The translations under genes were made by a program, and so were the position numbers. The notes beneath the pieces are model-generated. The model was not told the DNA's origin and did not search any database. It saw nothing but the letters and a program-made list of their open reading frames with translations. A DNA stretch of 64,000 nucleotides from Phaffia rhodozyma (taxonomy: Eukaryota; Basidiomycota; Tremellomycetes; Cystofilobasidiales; Mrakiaceae), in the NCBI GenBank assembly GCA_014706385.1, contig JACGZH010000004.1, positions 1,426,001-1,490,000 of the forward strand, given 5' to 3'. This document shows, piece after piece, positions 8,627-20,264 of this stretch; within the stretch, counting starts at the first letter, position 1; each line of letters starts with the position of its first letter.

Positions 8627-11600
8627 TCAACTCTCCATCCGGTCGTCATCCAGCGGATTCCTGACGGGCGGGATCGCTCCAGTCGTCATCACTTGTTGCA
8701 AGTGTTGTCCAGCCATAGGATCGACTTTCTCAACGACAGGTGTTTCAATGGAAGAGGAGCGGAACGCCGGGTTCTGAAGACTATTGTCAGAAGAGGAGAA
8801 CGTAGAGCCTGGTCTGTTTTCTTCAGTGACAAGTCGCTTCGTTGGGGGTTGACCTTCTTCAGTGAAATTGTAGTATCCGTTTGATGCTGTATCGCCACCT
8901 TCAGCAACATGATCGTCGTCATGGTTGTCGTCATCATCATCATCGTCATCGTCGTTGTCGTCCGGCTCGTCAAACGGATTTGCGTTCTCAGCTGCCATCT
9001 CGGCGCCTATCGCTTGCGCCAATAAAGCTTCCTCCTCTCCAGTCGTCAACGACAGTTCCGTTCCAACCATCGTACCCGTCGTCGTTGCGGTAGTAGTGGT
9101 CGAAGAGGAAGTCGAAGACGATCCGGCTCGACGGGCTTCTTTCAATCGACGAAGAACCTTGTGGGTGAATTCTTTGGTGAACGCCTTCATCTTTGCTTGT
9201 TTGTCCTCTGAGAGCGCGAGAGGGACAGGATTTGATATGAACGTTCTTGATTTCTTCTCTTTGTTGAGGATCAGTTGAGAGCACTGGATGAGAACAGATA
9301 TAGAGATAGGGACAAGAAATTTTTAGCCATGCGCCTCAAAGTAAAGACGTGCGATGGAAGCTTAAGGAAAGGAAAATGGAAAGGAAGGAGGAGAGGAAAC
9401 GAACCTCTTTTGCGTATCTTTTAAACTTGTCGTGATCCATCTCGTTCTTGTACTTCGACATAGACCTAACAACAACCTGGCCGATCAACCCTAGATACTT
9501 CTTCTCCTTGTGCTCCTGAGACGGACCCGCTTTGGCCGCCGCTGCCGCTGCCGTTGATTGCATCTTGGCAGCCCGTTTTCGCTTCTTTCGCTCTTCTCTC
9601 GCTTTCAATCTCTCGGCTAATGCTTCTGCCTTTTCCCTCTCAGCCTTCTCAGCCTTTTCGGCCGCTGCATGCTCAGCCGCTCGCTCGGCTGCTTCGCTAT
9701 CCAATTTAGCCTGAGCAATGATTGCTTCAAGTCTTGCTCTATTCGCTGCGCTTGTCACTGATGACGGGACGACCGGCTGGGAGACCGGCATCGGTGGTGG
9801 CGGAGTATACACTCGAGAAGTAGCCTGGAAGGAAGACGATCGAGTGGCATCCGGACGTTGGAACGGAGTCACGTCAGCACCAGTCTTGTAGAATGTTCCG
9901 ACAGAGACCACAGGAGTATATGGTACGGGCGGTTGAGGAGTAGGATCAACAGTCGGGGCTTGCGTTCGATCCTCGTCTTCTCCATTCAGCGGTAACTAAT
10001 CGGAAACAAGCGCGACCAATTATTGAAGTGTCGTCAATGTACAGGTCGGTATGATAAGAGAGATTAGGAAGGAAAGAACGCTTACTATACGCTTGGCAAT
10101 TCGGTATCCCACCGGTAACGACGACCAGCCTTCCAAAAGCTACGTCAAAGATGATCAAGCGCGAAATGTTCAATCAATACTTCGACTCTCTCGTTCTATC
10201 GGAAGGTGATTACCAGGTCAGCTTACTTTCTTTGCTATCGAAGTAAATTCTTCATCGTCGGAGAATCGAACGATCATCGCGTTCACCGGCTCTTCTATCT
10301 TAGAATCCTCGACCTTATTCCGGTTTAATAACGGCCAGGCACTCATACTCTCCAGCGTCTAAGATTCATCGTCGTAGGAGACCATACCATGTCCAGTTTT
10401 AGAAGTCAAGAACTCATGTGAGGTGAAGATGAAACAGACAGACGGACCAGCTTGACGACCTCTTTGTCTTCTGGAAACTCTTTCAGTAGGGTGTTCATCA
10501 AATTAAATCCGTGCATTCGTAGCAGTTGACGTTGAACAACCTGATCATCGGTCATCTGTTGGAATACAGGACATTCGTTTTATTCTATCAGTCGATTGAG
10601 CTTCGGGAGTGAGACTAAGAGATAGCGATAAGACTAACCTTGATTCTGCTAAGTAACTTGCACAGTACCGATCGGTTAGCTGTCGACTGTCGAACAGCCG
10701 CTACGACCTTGGGGACCTCGGGTGTAGATATCGGCCTAAGCACCGGCTATAGGGCGGTCAAGGACAGAAGAAATTAGCTAGAGACGTGAATTCACCGTTG
10801 CCAGATAGAAAACACAACAAGAATTAACGTACCATGAAGTCTTCGTCAAGTTTTCTACTCTTCTTCTTTCTTGATCCCTTCATTCCATACTGCTCGACCT
10901 CGTCCATGATGCCCAGAGCTGGCATACCGAGCGGAAACAAATAATGAGCTCAAATATGTTTTGTTCACAGATACCACTCTGCGACAAGGGGTAGAGAACC
11001 AGAGTACTGACCATCCAGGTAAAGATCGTCCATGCCTCCGACGTCTGTTTGAGTTTTCCCTCCTAGAGTTCCTACACAGTTGGGCTCGTTACAGTAACAT
11101 GGCTGTGCGTCGTGTCTGGTGTGTACAGACGGAGGGTAGATGTGTGTTTTTTTTAGACACAATTCAGTTCGAAAAAGGAAGGGGCTGGAAACGAACCCGT
11201 ATCGATCGACATTATAATTGAACGTAAGCTCTTCACCGGCCAGGATGTCCCGCTTTGCGAAGATTCCCATCCGCATGTGTTTTCCGACGACCCACTTTGC
11301 GACGAAGCAATTTGGGTTGCAACTGTGGTTGATAAACCGACCAATCCCTCCATTTTTCGTTGCGTCCAAGTACTAAGTGAAGGCCGCAAGAAGAGATGAC
11401 AGAAGAGCGTTAGACAAGAGGGATGTCGGATATGTAATGCCCCAGTTGAGTTTTACTAACCTCATCTTTTTGAAGTTCCATAAAGTAGAAATGACGAATT
11501 CCCTCAGCGCCATAGGCCTGCATCCGCTTGAGAAAGTTTGCCTTTGGAACAACTTCTCCAAGGTATTCATAGATAAAATCCTCTCTAAAGAGGTGAGAAG

Positions 11601-12950
11601 ACCATGTTAGATGAGCATGTCAGCATAAGCCAGCGACAGACAAGGTGAAAGAAAGAAGAGGAAGGAAAGAACAAAGAACTCAACGTACTGAGAAATGTTT
11701 GATGCCGCACGGAGACCAAATCCTTTCTTTTCCGTCATGACGACTTCCACATCCGCATACTGTCTACGCGTGAATCTGATGTTTTCACAAGAAACGGATG
11801 TAAGACGATCCGATTAATCACGACGAAAGAGAGAAAGGGTAGAAAGATAAAAAAAAGGTCCGCGCCACCAACTATGCCGAGGTTAAAAGAGATCTGCTCA
11901 TCAACAAGACCTAACGTACCTCTGGTTATTACAGTACTTTCCACATCGACACTCGTGCTCCAAACATTCTACCTGGGTCAGCCTATTGATACAGTCCGAT
12001 CCATCGCCACAAGCCATATAAGGATCGTCATGACCTGATGACACCGGGTAACGATCAATGAGACACGTCGGATCAGACACAGAAGCACATAACAAGAGAA
12101 CCAGAGAAGAGACACGGATTTAGAAACAGTCCCAGAGCGAGAGTCAAGAAAGAATGAGGAAACAGACAGCAGTCATAGGAATAAGAGACAGTGAAGAAGG
12201 GAGAAAAGGAGGAAGGAACAAAAAGAGAAGAAAAGAGGACCGCAGGCAAAAACATGGAACACGATAGCTGGAAACACCGATCAGCACAAAGAGAGAACAA
12301 GAGGGAATATGGCGCTCACCTGGTCGAAAGTTGCAATCACAGATCATCGAATCATCATCCTGGTGACTTCTGCCCAGACTAGCAGTCTGATGATGATTTG
12401 TCTGAAGAGCGACGAATGTTTTGCTAGCTTCCTCGAATGCAACTGGAAGGTGAGAGATCAGCTGGGTCGGATAATTCTCTGCCGCCTTCTTCTTATTTTT
12501 TGTTCCTTTGGTGGTAGTGGTAGCTGTCGGTAAGAGCAAAGGGGACGCTTCACCAGAAGAATTATAAGGCGAAGCAGAACCGGAAAGTGTGGGCTTGACA
12601 TCCTCAGATTTCACATGCGCTTGATCGTTTGCAGGTGAGGACTGAGAATGTGAGGTGGAAGGAGGGAAGAAGGACGCGGTCACATCGGTCTTGATGATAG
12701 GCGAAAAGTCTTTTGCTCTAACAGGGCTATTAGAACGAGGAGGAGAAGGAGGAAAAAGAATGAAAGCAAGCGGAGCCATGGACTGGTCTTCAGTCTTGGC
12801 CGTTACGATGTTCGATGATGGTCGAGAGGAACTCGACACGTCGGCTGAAGATTCGTGCACATCAGGATGATCACCGGCCGAAGTGACGGTTGGATCCGAA
12901 GTAAGCCCGTCAACCGCGTCAAATGTGGTTGATGTTGGTAGCAACGGCAT
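8627..12950 (-). CDS. SET2: histone H3 lysine-36 methyltransferase Set2
   Basis: A large intron-rich gene starting [15 protein letters not shown]. Order of domains: a disordered Ser/Pro-rich N terminus; the AWS zinc region (ICDCNFRPG across an intron into [20 protein letters not shown] and [11 protein letters not shown]); the SET domain ([14 protein letters not shown], then [20 protein letters not shown] and [18 protein letters not shown] with the cofactor and catalytic residues); the post-SET Cys cluster ([15 protein letters not shown]); a middle conserved stretch with [17 protein letters not shown]; an Ala/Glu/Lys coiled coil; and a C-terminal SRI domain ([20 protein letters not shown], then [13 protein letters not shown]). 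The SRI domain binds the phosphorylated RNA polymerase II C-terminal domain, so the enzyme methylates H3K36 during elongation. An Asp-rich tract lies in the last exon. Exact exon edges in the middle were not all resolved. Confidence 0.93.
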
Positions 12951-13576
12951 ACGAGAAGCAAAAATGAGAGAGCAGAGGAGAACAGAGGATATAGGAGGTG
13001 ACTATATTCAGAACCAAAGTTACGCCGTCCGTCTGTGACAAAGGAAGATGATGTTTTGGTGAAAGGTGTCGTCGTCGTCGAGGAGGAAACGCGTACACGG
13101 AAGTTGACGAACAAACAAGGAAGAACTCTGTGTATGATCAAATGACACACATAGGATCAGCTTGAGTACACCATCAAGAGGCCGAGGATCTCTAATTTGA
13201 AAGCCAGGAAGGAATGAAGGGATGAAGGAGAGAGAAGAAGTTCGTACCCTTCTTCTGATGTAATTTGGGTACACCTTTGATGGAGTTTTGAGTTAAGCTT
13301 GAAATAAGCGGAGAGGCCAAACAACAGCCTGCACTCTTCTGTAATGGATACCCCAGTTTTCTAGCCGAGTATAGGAAGCGTTTGTATTGTTTTGGGTTTG
13401 GCCATCTGAATACACACGTTTTGTAATCTTCATTAGAAATTATTTCGTAGTCTTTTTGCCAAAAAAAATCTGATTCTCGTTCTTCCTTCTCGTCCGACGT
13501 ACAACGAAACCTCACACTCCATCCTCCATCCCGTTGTTCTTCGAGAACACACACGCATAAACACACACGTACCTCA
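12951..13576. promoter_or_regulatory. divergent promoter of SET2 and RPA49
   Basis: About 625 bases separate the two divergent starts. A (CGT)n-like CGTCGTCGTCG stretch occurs at about 13068-13081. No specific site is recognised. Confidence 0.4.
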
Positions 13577-15677
13577 ATGGCTTCCAACCAGCCGTATCAA
13601 ACGGCTCCGGCCAGCACACAGAAAAGGAAGAAGACCTCGGACTCTTCCGTCTCCGCTTCCAGCCCGGCCAGCAAGAAACTTCAAATTTCCTTCAATGAGG
13701 CATCCCAGCTCGGACCTGTTTTTGGTGAGGATCAACTTCTCTCTTGTGAATTCTTGCCCACTCAGCTAACTGTCATCTCTTTCTGGATACGTAAAACGCT
13801 CTATGTCTTTTTACTTGGTCTATTTCTTTTCTTCATCAGCCAATTTCCCTTCTATTGTGCCGCCGACAACTACGCCATTCAAGCTGTACCGACACAAGGA
13901 TTCGGACACCAAGAAGCCGTTGGAGGAACAGCTAACTATCCTCGCTGGAGAGACCGCTGGAGTCGAGCTCTATAGTACCAACCGGGATGTACCTGTAAAA
14001 GGAAATCCGGATGGACAAGGTGGATACCCCTGCAAGTAAGTATTATCCTTGCAGATGCTTTGTCCCAAGACAGCCCACTTACCAGTTCTTGATCGTTTAA
14101 ACTACAACTTCGTTTCCTCCACGATAGATACCTTATTGGAATTCATGATCCATCGACATCCACACTCACCCTTGCTCCTACGCCGACGTACCTGCTGGCT
14201 CACTCTGTTAAGCGACTCAAACAACTCGACTCTTCCGAGTCGACCTCGGCTAACTTCAAAGATCAGCGAAACAAGCTCGGAGAGGCGTTCGGAACAAAGA
14301 AGGCGAAGTCCAGAATCAAGGCGGTCGAACGAAACTTGATCGATACCTCCCAGATGGAAGACGTCCGAGTGCTTCTACAGGACAGTATCCAACAATCTGG
14401 AGCGGCCCTGCCTACTCAAGGTAGGTTTTCTAGCTGATTGGTATTGCGGTCTAGTGCAGAAGAACGACAGTTTAACAATCTTTTCCTCTTTCGCGTTGTT
14501 GTCTTTATCAACCGACAGAGACCATCAAGGCTGTGGCCGATCAAGCTCGGCCGATTCCTCCTCCGAACATGGAAGCTACCACCCCGGAAGAGGTTCGTTC
14601 TCATGTTATAGGGTTCTGTCAACGCATCCGATCACTCACTTGTCATTTGGCTTTAATATATCTAGGCCTACAAACTGGAAGATATCATCCCTGCTTCATG
14701 CTCTGTGGCCCTTCGGCCGCTCATCAAAGAAATCATCGGCGCGGAGAACGACCAGACACGAATGACTCTGCTCCCTTTCCGTCATTCGAGCTGGGTCAAC
14801 CGACGAATGAGGGACACATTGCTCAAGGAAAAGCCCAGCAAGGAGAAGCTGTGCGTCACATGCCGATGTTCTGTTCTTCCGTCTTTCCGCAGACATGATG
14901 CTGACAGATACGATGCAACGCGTTCCCTCCTTAAACTTGGATTGTTTCCTTAGAAAAATTCTACTATACATCCTGTTGATGAGAAAATTGATGATAACCA
15001 GGCGAGACGATTTGACCGACATCGGTACGCTTACCAAGAAGTTTGCGCCTGTGCCTAGGGTGGTGGTGATGAACCTGAAAGACACGTTCACCGAAACTCC
15101 TCGAGGAGCCAAGGCGTAAGCTTATTTCCTGTTTGTAGAATATCTGGACACGCGCGCGTACGGAACACTAACCCCTGGCATGCCTTCTTGTTTCCAAGGG
15201 CGACGATCACGCCGGGGATGGAGGCAAAGCTCCATTCATGGATGCTCTGCTTGTGTCTGATGTATGATAACTTCATCTGCGATGCCCCGGAGCTCGCCAA
15301 GGATCTCAACATGGCACCGACAAAGTAAGTCTCTTGCTGCTTTGTTCTCTTCTTCATAATTATCACACGGAATTTCAAGATGTTGTGTACTGACATTCAA
15401 AACTGATACTTTCCCACGAAGGGTCAACGCGTTGTTGGGTGGTTTGGGATGCAAGATTGAGATCCCGAATGCGGTTGAGCGAGAGCGATTGGGAATCAGC
15501 TACGCTGACGCAAAGGCGACCAAGAAGGCAATCCTCAAGGTGCCTCTTGTCTTCAAAGAGCCTAGCCGGTATGTCATCATCCTTTTTTCTTTTTAGTGAT
15601 TTACTAGATGGAAAGAAGAGAGAAACTGACGGTGTTGTCCTGATGGTTCATATATCAGTGGAGGAAAGAAAAAGTAG
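13577..15677 (+). CDS. RPA49: RNA polymerase I subunit Rpa49 (PAF53)
   Basis: Split over about nine exons, roughly 440 residues. The N-terminal part is a Ser/Lys-rich lead followed by the dimerisation module that pairs with Rpa34 (TPFKLYRHKD, YLIGIHDPSTSTLTLAPTPTY, AHSVKRLKQL, RNKLGEAFGTKKAKSRIKAV, ERNLIDTSQMEDV). The C-terminal tandem winged-helix part follows (AYKLEDIIPASCSVALRPL, then SWVNRRMRDTLL, DDLTDIGTLTKKFAPVPRVV, LGGLGCKIEIPNAVERERLG, KATKKAILKVPLVFKEPS). This subunit helps Pol I escape the promoter and elongate. The final exon supplies only GGKKK and the stop; the acceptor at 15657-15658 keeps the frame. A dispersed repeat begins about 90 bases after the stop. Confidence 0.9.
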
Positions 15678-15766
15678 AGAATCTGAAAATCTTGATAGAA
15701 TGCAACATTCCAACTTGATTTGTGTGAACGCAAAATGAACGTATGGAAGAAATCGGCAGAGACGAT

Positions 15767-16192
15767 CAGAGCTTGGGTAGGGATTGTTAGAGAAAAAGCA
15801 AGAAGAATAAGGAGAGAGGAAAAAGAAAGTCTCCAAGCAACGTCTCCACGATGTCGAGCTCTGCCAACGGGCGACCTGTCTGCCTTGGGAGTAGAGGGAC
15901 CCATCCTTCCGATGAAGCGTTGCCGCTCTCCGGACGAGACCAAGCCTGATGGCCTGGAGGATGAAGATTTGACTGGGACCGAGAGCCATCCTGTGAAGGA
16001 CGACTCGGCACGCCAGCCCTCGCGTCTAGGCAGAGTCGCCCGCCAGAGTAAACGGGCGGAGAACTCAACTGTAATGAAGACAAGAGTTATTTGCTTGGAT
16101 TCCTAATGACCCGTCGCAGGTTGTCTACTATCAATCCCTTCCGCCTACAAACCCTGCAACTTTTGTCACACCCCCGGCAACGCCTTTTTCTT
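15767..16192 (+). repeat. dispersed repeat, copy 1
   Basis: This ~425-base segment is nearly identical, in reverse orientation, to 62510-62934. The strand given is that of an internal open frame of about 120 codons ending VMKTRVICLDS (stop 16104-16106), which differs between copies by two residues (Thr/Ala and Ser/Gly). Inside the repeat TGTTAG (15787) and GTCACA (about 16165-16170) look like LTR-type TG...CA ends, but similarity runs a little past both, so the true element borders are not settled. It sits between RPA49 and MGR2 and ends about 80 bases before the MGR2 start codon. It may be a solo LTR or a short non-autonomous element. Confidence 0.8.
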
Positions 16193-16274
16193 GGTCGTCT
16201 TCTTTAATATATCTATCACTTACTTCTCTGCTACCAATTCCATTCCTACACCTACACATTCTTACATCATCGAC

Positions 16275-17240
16275 ATGCCACCAGCACCTATGAATCTTCC
16301 CGCCGGAGCTGGTCAGCCCTCCACGTTCGATAAGAGTACGTCTAAATCCGGGTCCGATCCGTTCTCTGATTCTTCTGAGACCATCGTTTCGAGAAACTTC
16401 GACAGACTGAACCCATTGTTTTTGATCATCTGTTGATCACAGTGAAAATGGGTGCCACCATGGGTGTAAGCCTTCTTGTCTCTATCCTATCTCTATCAGC
16501 TTCTAGATGAAATGCTTTTCAGAAGGAAACTCTGATAAATTCAGTCTAAGGCTCACGCGATGCATCGTCCCGGTTTGGGGTGTGGTGGTTGATGCCATAG
16601 ACCGTCGTTGGGCTCAGTATGGGTTTCATCTTTGGGGGGTTCACCGTCCTGCGGTGCGTCGATCTACCCATCTTGATTCGTCTCCCTCGACTCGTTCCGG
16701 TTTGATTGAAAGTTCTTATCGACCCTGATTTGCATTCTCCTTTCTTCCCTGTCTGACGACCGGCTATATGGCAGAGGCGGAGCCGGACCTAAGGGACCGC
16801 TTCACACCATGTCTCAGTATATGCTCAGCTCTGCTGGTATGTCACTTTTCCTTCAATAAATCTCGTTCTTTGACGAGGAGGATGAACCAGATCGGATCAG
16901 ATTCCAGTTAGATTCAAGACTGATTCTTCGAATACTTTATCGAATCGCATCCATTGTTTGGGATAATTAGGAACCTTTGGATTCTTCATGTTCGTTTCTA
17001 TCCTCGTCTTTTCTCTGGTTGTTGAAGTCTTCTCACTAAATGCCACATGCTGCTTCTTTGTCCATCCGTGGTTCTTTTTTCCCGAACAGGGCCATCGGTT
17101 CTGTTGTCCGAAACGACTCGCCCGAATCAATGTTGGTCAGAGATGATTTGGCCCGTATGCGAATCGCCAGCAAGATAGAAGGTGCGGCTTGGCTCAAGAC
17201 TCAGAATGCTCGAGCTCAGTCGAGTGAAGGAAGGATATGA
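16275..17240 (+). CDS. MGR2: Mgr2/ROMO1 family TIM23-complex protein
   Basis: Six small exons encode a short membrane protein. It begins MPPAPMNLPAGAGQPSTFDK, joins KMGATMG, then MGFIFGGFTVLRGGAGPKG, MSQYMLSSAGTFGFFMAIGS and VVRND. These match the two glycine-rich helices and connecting loop of Mgr2 (yeast) and ROMO1 (animals), inner-membrane proteins that gate lateral release of preproteins at TIM23. Exon 2 (about 23 bases) and exon 5 (about 19 bases) are very small, and the donor after exon 5 is GTTCGT (16990). Past the conserved core there is a charged tail of about 45 residues rich in Arg, Ala and Ser (MLVRDDLARMRIASKIEGAA and on), longer than in animal ROMO1. The gene starts about 80 bases after a dispersed repeat. 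Confidence 0.85.
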
Positions 17241-17505
17241 AAATGGAAGAAGTGAAGTTTCACGATTTACAGTTTCATTTGACATCGAAAGAGGACTTGC
17301 ACATAAAAGCCCATATATTTGGGTACGTCTTTGTATGCATTCTATCCAACTAGAGTCGAACAAACATGTATCGACTTGTGCAAGGACGAAAGTGAAAGGA
17401 TTGAAGATGAAAAGAGAGAGACGACACAGATATAGCAACACATTATTCCCCTTAATCCTACACGCACAAACACACAGGGAGAAAGGTCTCGGTAACTCAA
17501 GTTCT

Positions 17506-19531
17506 TCAGTTCAAAGGAGCTACAAAATCTATAGAGGAAAGCTCGTCAACTTCGATGAAGCTGACTCGAACCTAGTTGACAAGACAAGAATAAGTAGATC
17601 AGTTTCAACGCCACTTACGCCCATGCTCAAGAAAGACGTACCGAATGAACGCTCTGCTCAGCCATTACACGCTCCTTGATCATCCGCTCAACCTGCTGAG
17701 CTTCCTTCAAACTGATCGCGTCCGATTTGGAAAATCCAAGCTCGAGTTCGATCCTCGCGCCCGCTCCGGATCCGATCCCTTTCAATGAACGAACGTCCCA
17801 CCTGATGTCCTTTTTTTGTCGACCTGATGGCGTGCCGGTCTCCTGATTGTTTAGTTGTTCTTCCCGAAGATCTTGGAGAATTGTTCGAACATCGTCCAAG
17901 ACTTCTTCATCACATGAAGAGTCCAGAAGTGTTAGTGTCGATCGATACGTCAGGATGGATGATTGATACAGAAGCATCGTAGAGACGAGAATCCCACCGA
18001 GAGGATCAAGGATGGGAACACCTGCGGTGGACCCAAGGATAGAGAGTAGGGCGATGAACGATGTCAGCGCGTCCGATCGATGATGTAGCGCCTTTTAAGA
18101 GGAAGCGAGCGCAAATTCAGATCAGCAGACAAACAAGAGCACAACACGGGTTCGAAAGAAAGTGTTGGCGTACGTTGGCAGCTAAGACTGAAGAGTTTTC
18201 TTCCTCGCCGACTTTCTTCGTGATCCTATACATCCATTCTTTTACTACCACACTCAACAAGGCCGTCCAGGCCGCGTTTGGATCGAGTAACCCGCCAGAC
18301 TCATCCAAAGCAATCTCATGAGTGTGAGAATGATGACCAGCGAGCGCGTGAGGAAGATGAGGTAGGTAGTGGAGGATATTTGATTCAGAGAATGGAATGT
18401 TGGTAAGAAGCTGGCAGGCCCGTGAAAGGAAGAAGAATCGATAGTCGATGTTTAGAAACAACTTCTCAAGACGAGATTTAGCAAGGAAGACAGAACGACG
18501 CGTACAGAATAACTATGTATCCCAATGCCTATCGAGCCAACGACAAGAATGGCGGATACAGTAAGCATGCCCAGCGTGTCGAACTTTGAGAATCCGACAG
18601 GAAACATCTTTGAAGGCGGCTGTCGAGACATGTTGCTAAAGTCGGCCAGTGAAACGAATACAGAAGAGGAGAGATCAACACGAAAACGTTGTGCAATATA
18701 CTGATTGAAGACGCTTTCACTGACTAGCAAAACAAAGTGACAAAGTCTCCAAGCAAGTCTGAAGCAGAATGGCCGGCCTCTGCCAACAAACTAGCCGAGT
18801 TGTATCTCCTGATTGGGTTGGACCAGTCAAATAACGATGTACGAGAGTCAGTCTCACTATCTGGTATTATCATGTCGTTTGGTGGTCTACTCCTATGACG
18901 AGATGATAGACAAAAGGGCCAGAAAGAAGGAAGAACAGAGAGATAAAACCGAATTATCTACTGACCAACCAGAGAACAATTTGAGTCCGGTCAACCCGAC
19001 ATTACTAGCCAGCCCCAAGAGTGTGACTCTGCTTCCCCGGTCACCTTTTCCCATCAAAGCGGCTCGAAGCGAGTCTGGAGAAGGAGTTGCATGCGAATGC
19101 GAATGACCACCAGAATGAGAGTGAAAAGGGTTGAAGGAAGAATGGGAGTGATCGTGACTATGCGAATGGGAGTGCGCTTTCGCGGGCTTCTTAGGCTCGG
19201 TGGACGAAGTATCACGAGGAGATGAAGATGGATCAGAAGGATCCGAATGAGATTGTCTCAAGGCTGACGTGGTGGACATTGTTCTGAATGATACCAGTGG
19301 TGATAAACTTCTTGATGATGGTGATGATGATCGGAGATATAAAGGTAAATGAAACGGACAAGAATTTGAACGGGCGAGTGGGGAAACTGGCGCGGGAGCT
19401 GCGGTCCGTCGGGATTTAGTGACAGAGAAGGAAGATACCGAGCGGAATTGTTGGGTCAGTAGAGTACGTTGAGAATGAACGATAGGATCATAGAGGTGGG
19501 AGTTTAATTTGACGGAGTTCGCAAACAGCAT
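17506..19531 (-). CDS. MMT: mitochondrial cation diffusion facilitator (MMT type)
   Basis: The N terminus (MLFANSVKLNSHLYDPIVHS and the Ser/Arg-rich stretch after it) looks like a mitochondrial presequence. A His-rich run follows (KAHSHSHSHDHSHSS, then HSHSGGHSHSHA) of the kind that collects metal in CDF carriers. The carrier core starts at SRVTLLGLASNVGLTGLKLF. The C-terminal cytoplasmic domain includes VRTILQDLREEQL, WDVRSLKGIGSGAGARIELE and a last exon ending VDELSSIDFVAPLN with TGA at 17508-17506. Yeast Mmt1/2 move iron across mitochondrial membranes; the exact metal here is inferred. A second in-frame Met (MSTTSALRQ, 19279) could start a shorter form without the presequence. Middle exon edges were not all fixed. 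Confidence 0.8.
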
Positions 19532-20264
19532 CGAATGGAGGAACGGTGGGGAGTTGTGTCGACGACTAATTGAATGGATCTCTCTGTCGGGGCCCAAAAG
19601 GCCAAAGGAGATGGAGAAAAGGAGAAGAAAACAAGAAAGGAAGAGACAGAACAGAAGACTCTTTCTGTGAAAAGAGACAGATTCTTCTTAGTGACGGACC
19701 GTTCAGTGGAAGGATGAGAACCAAGATTCACGATGGATAAGAACAAACAGAGATGGAAACAGAATGAGACAAGAGCAGATAGAAATCCTAAACAGTCGCG
19801 TGAGGGAACGCTGACTGTACTGGCTGGATACTAACCGTGTAATGCATAGTAAGCCATTTTCCCTACTGTCTTGTCCTCTCTTACCGATGACGTACTTGTT
19901 GTTTCTACAGTGTTCAAATCAACAAACAGGTTTTTTTTATTCTTCTTGAGCATACCAGGGGTATAGAAGACATGTGTATAGAGTCAGAATGAGAGGAAAG
20001 AGATGTAACATGCGTGAAGGAGAGAAGGTGATGCGCGTAGAGGATGATGAACGGCTTGATAAAGGGAAGTGTCCGATAGATGTAAAAAATGAATGTGATA
20101 TAAAAGCGTGAAAGGTCGTGAAGAACGAGATATATCGTCAGACAAAAAAGAAAAGAAAAAAAGACGATAGCCAGAGGCGAAATGGAAGATGGAATGAGAA
20201 GAAGGACAGAGCATTGGGAAAGAAATCCATCAGAATAAGAAAGAGGTTACAACGGGCAGATCAA
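19532..20264. other. intergenic between MMT start and Cys-rich gene end
   Basis: Purine-rich plus strand with short overlapping frames only. Nothing recognisable, apart from the presumed promoter of the MMT-type gene at its left end. Confidence 0.45.
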
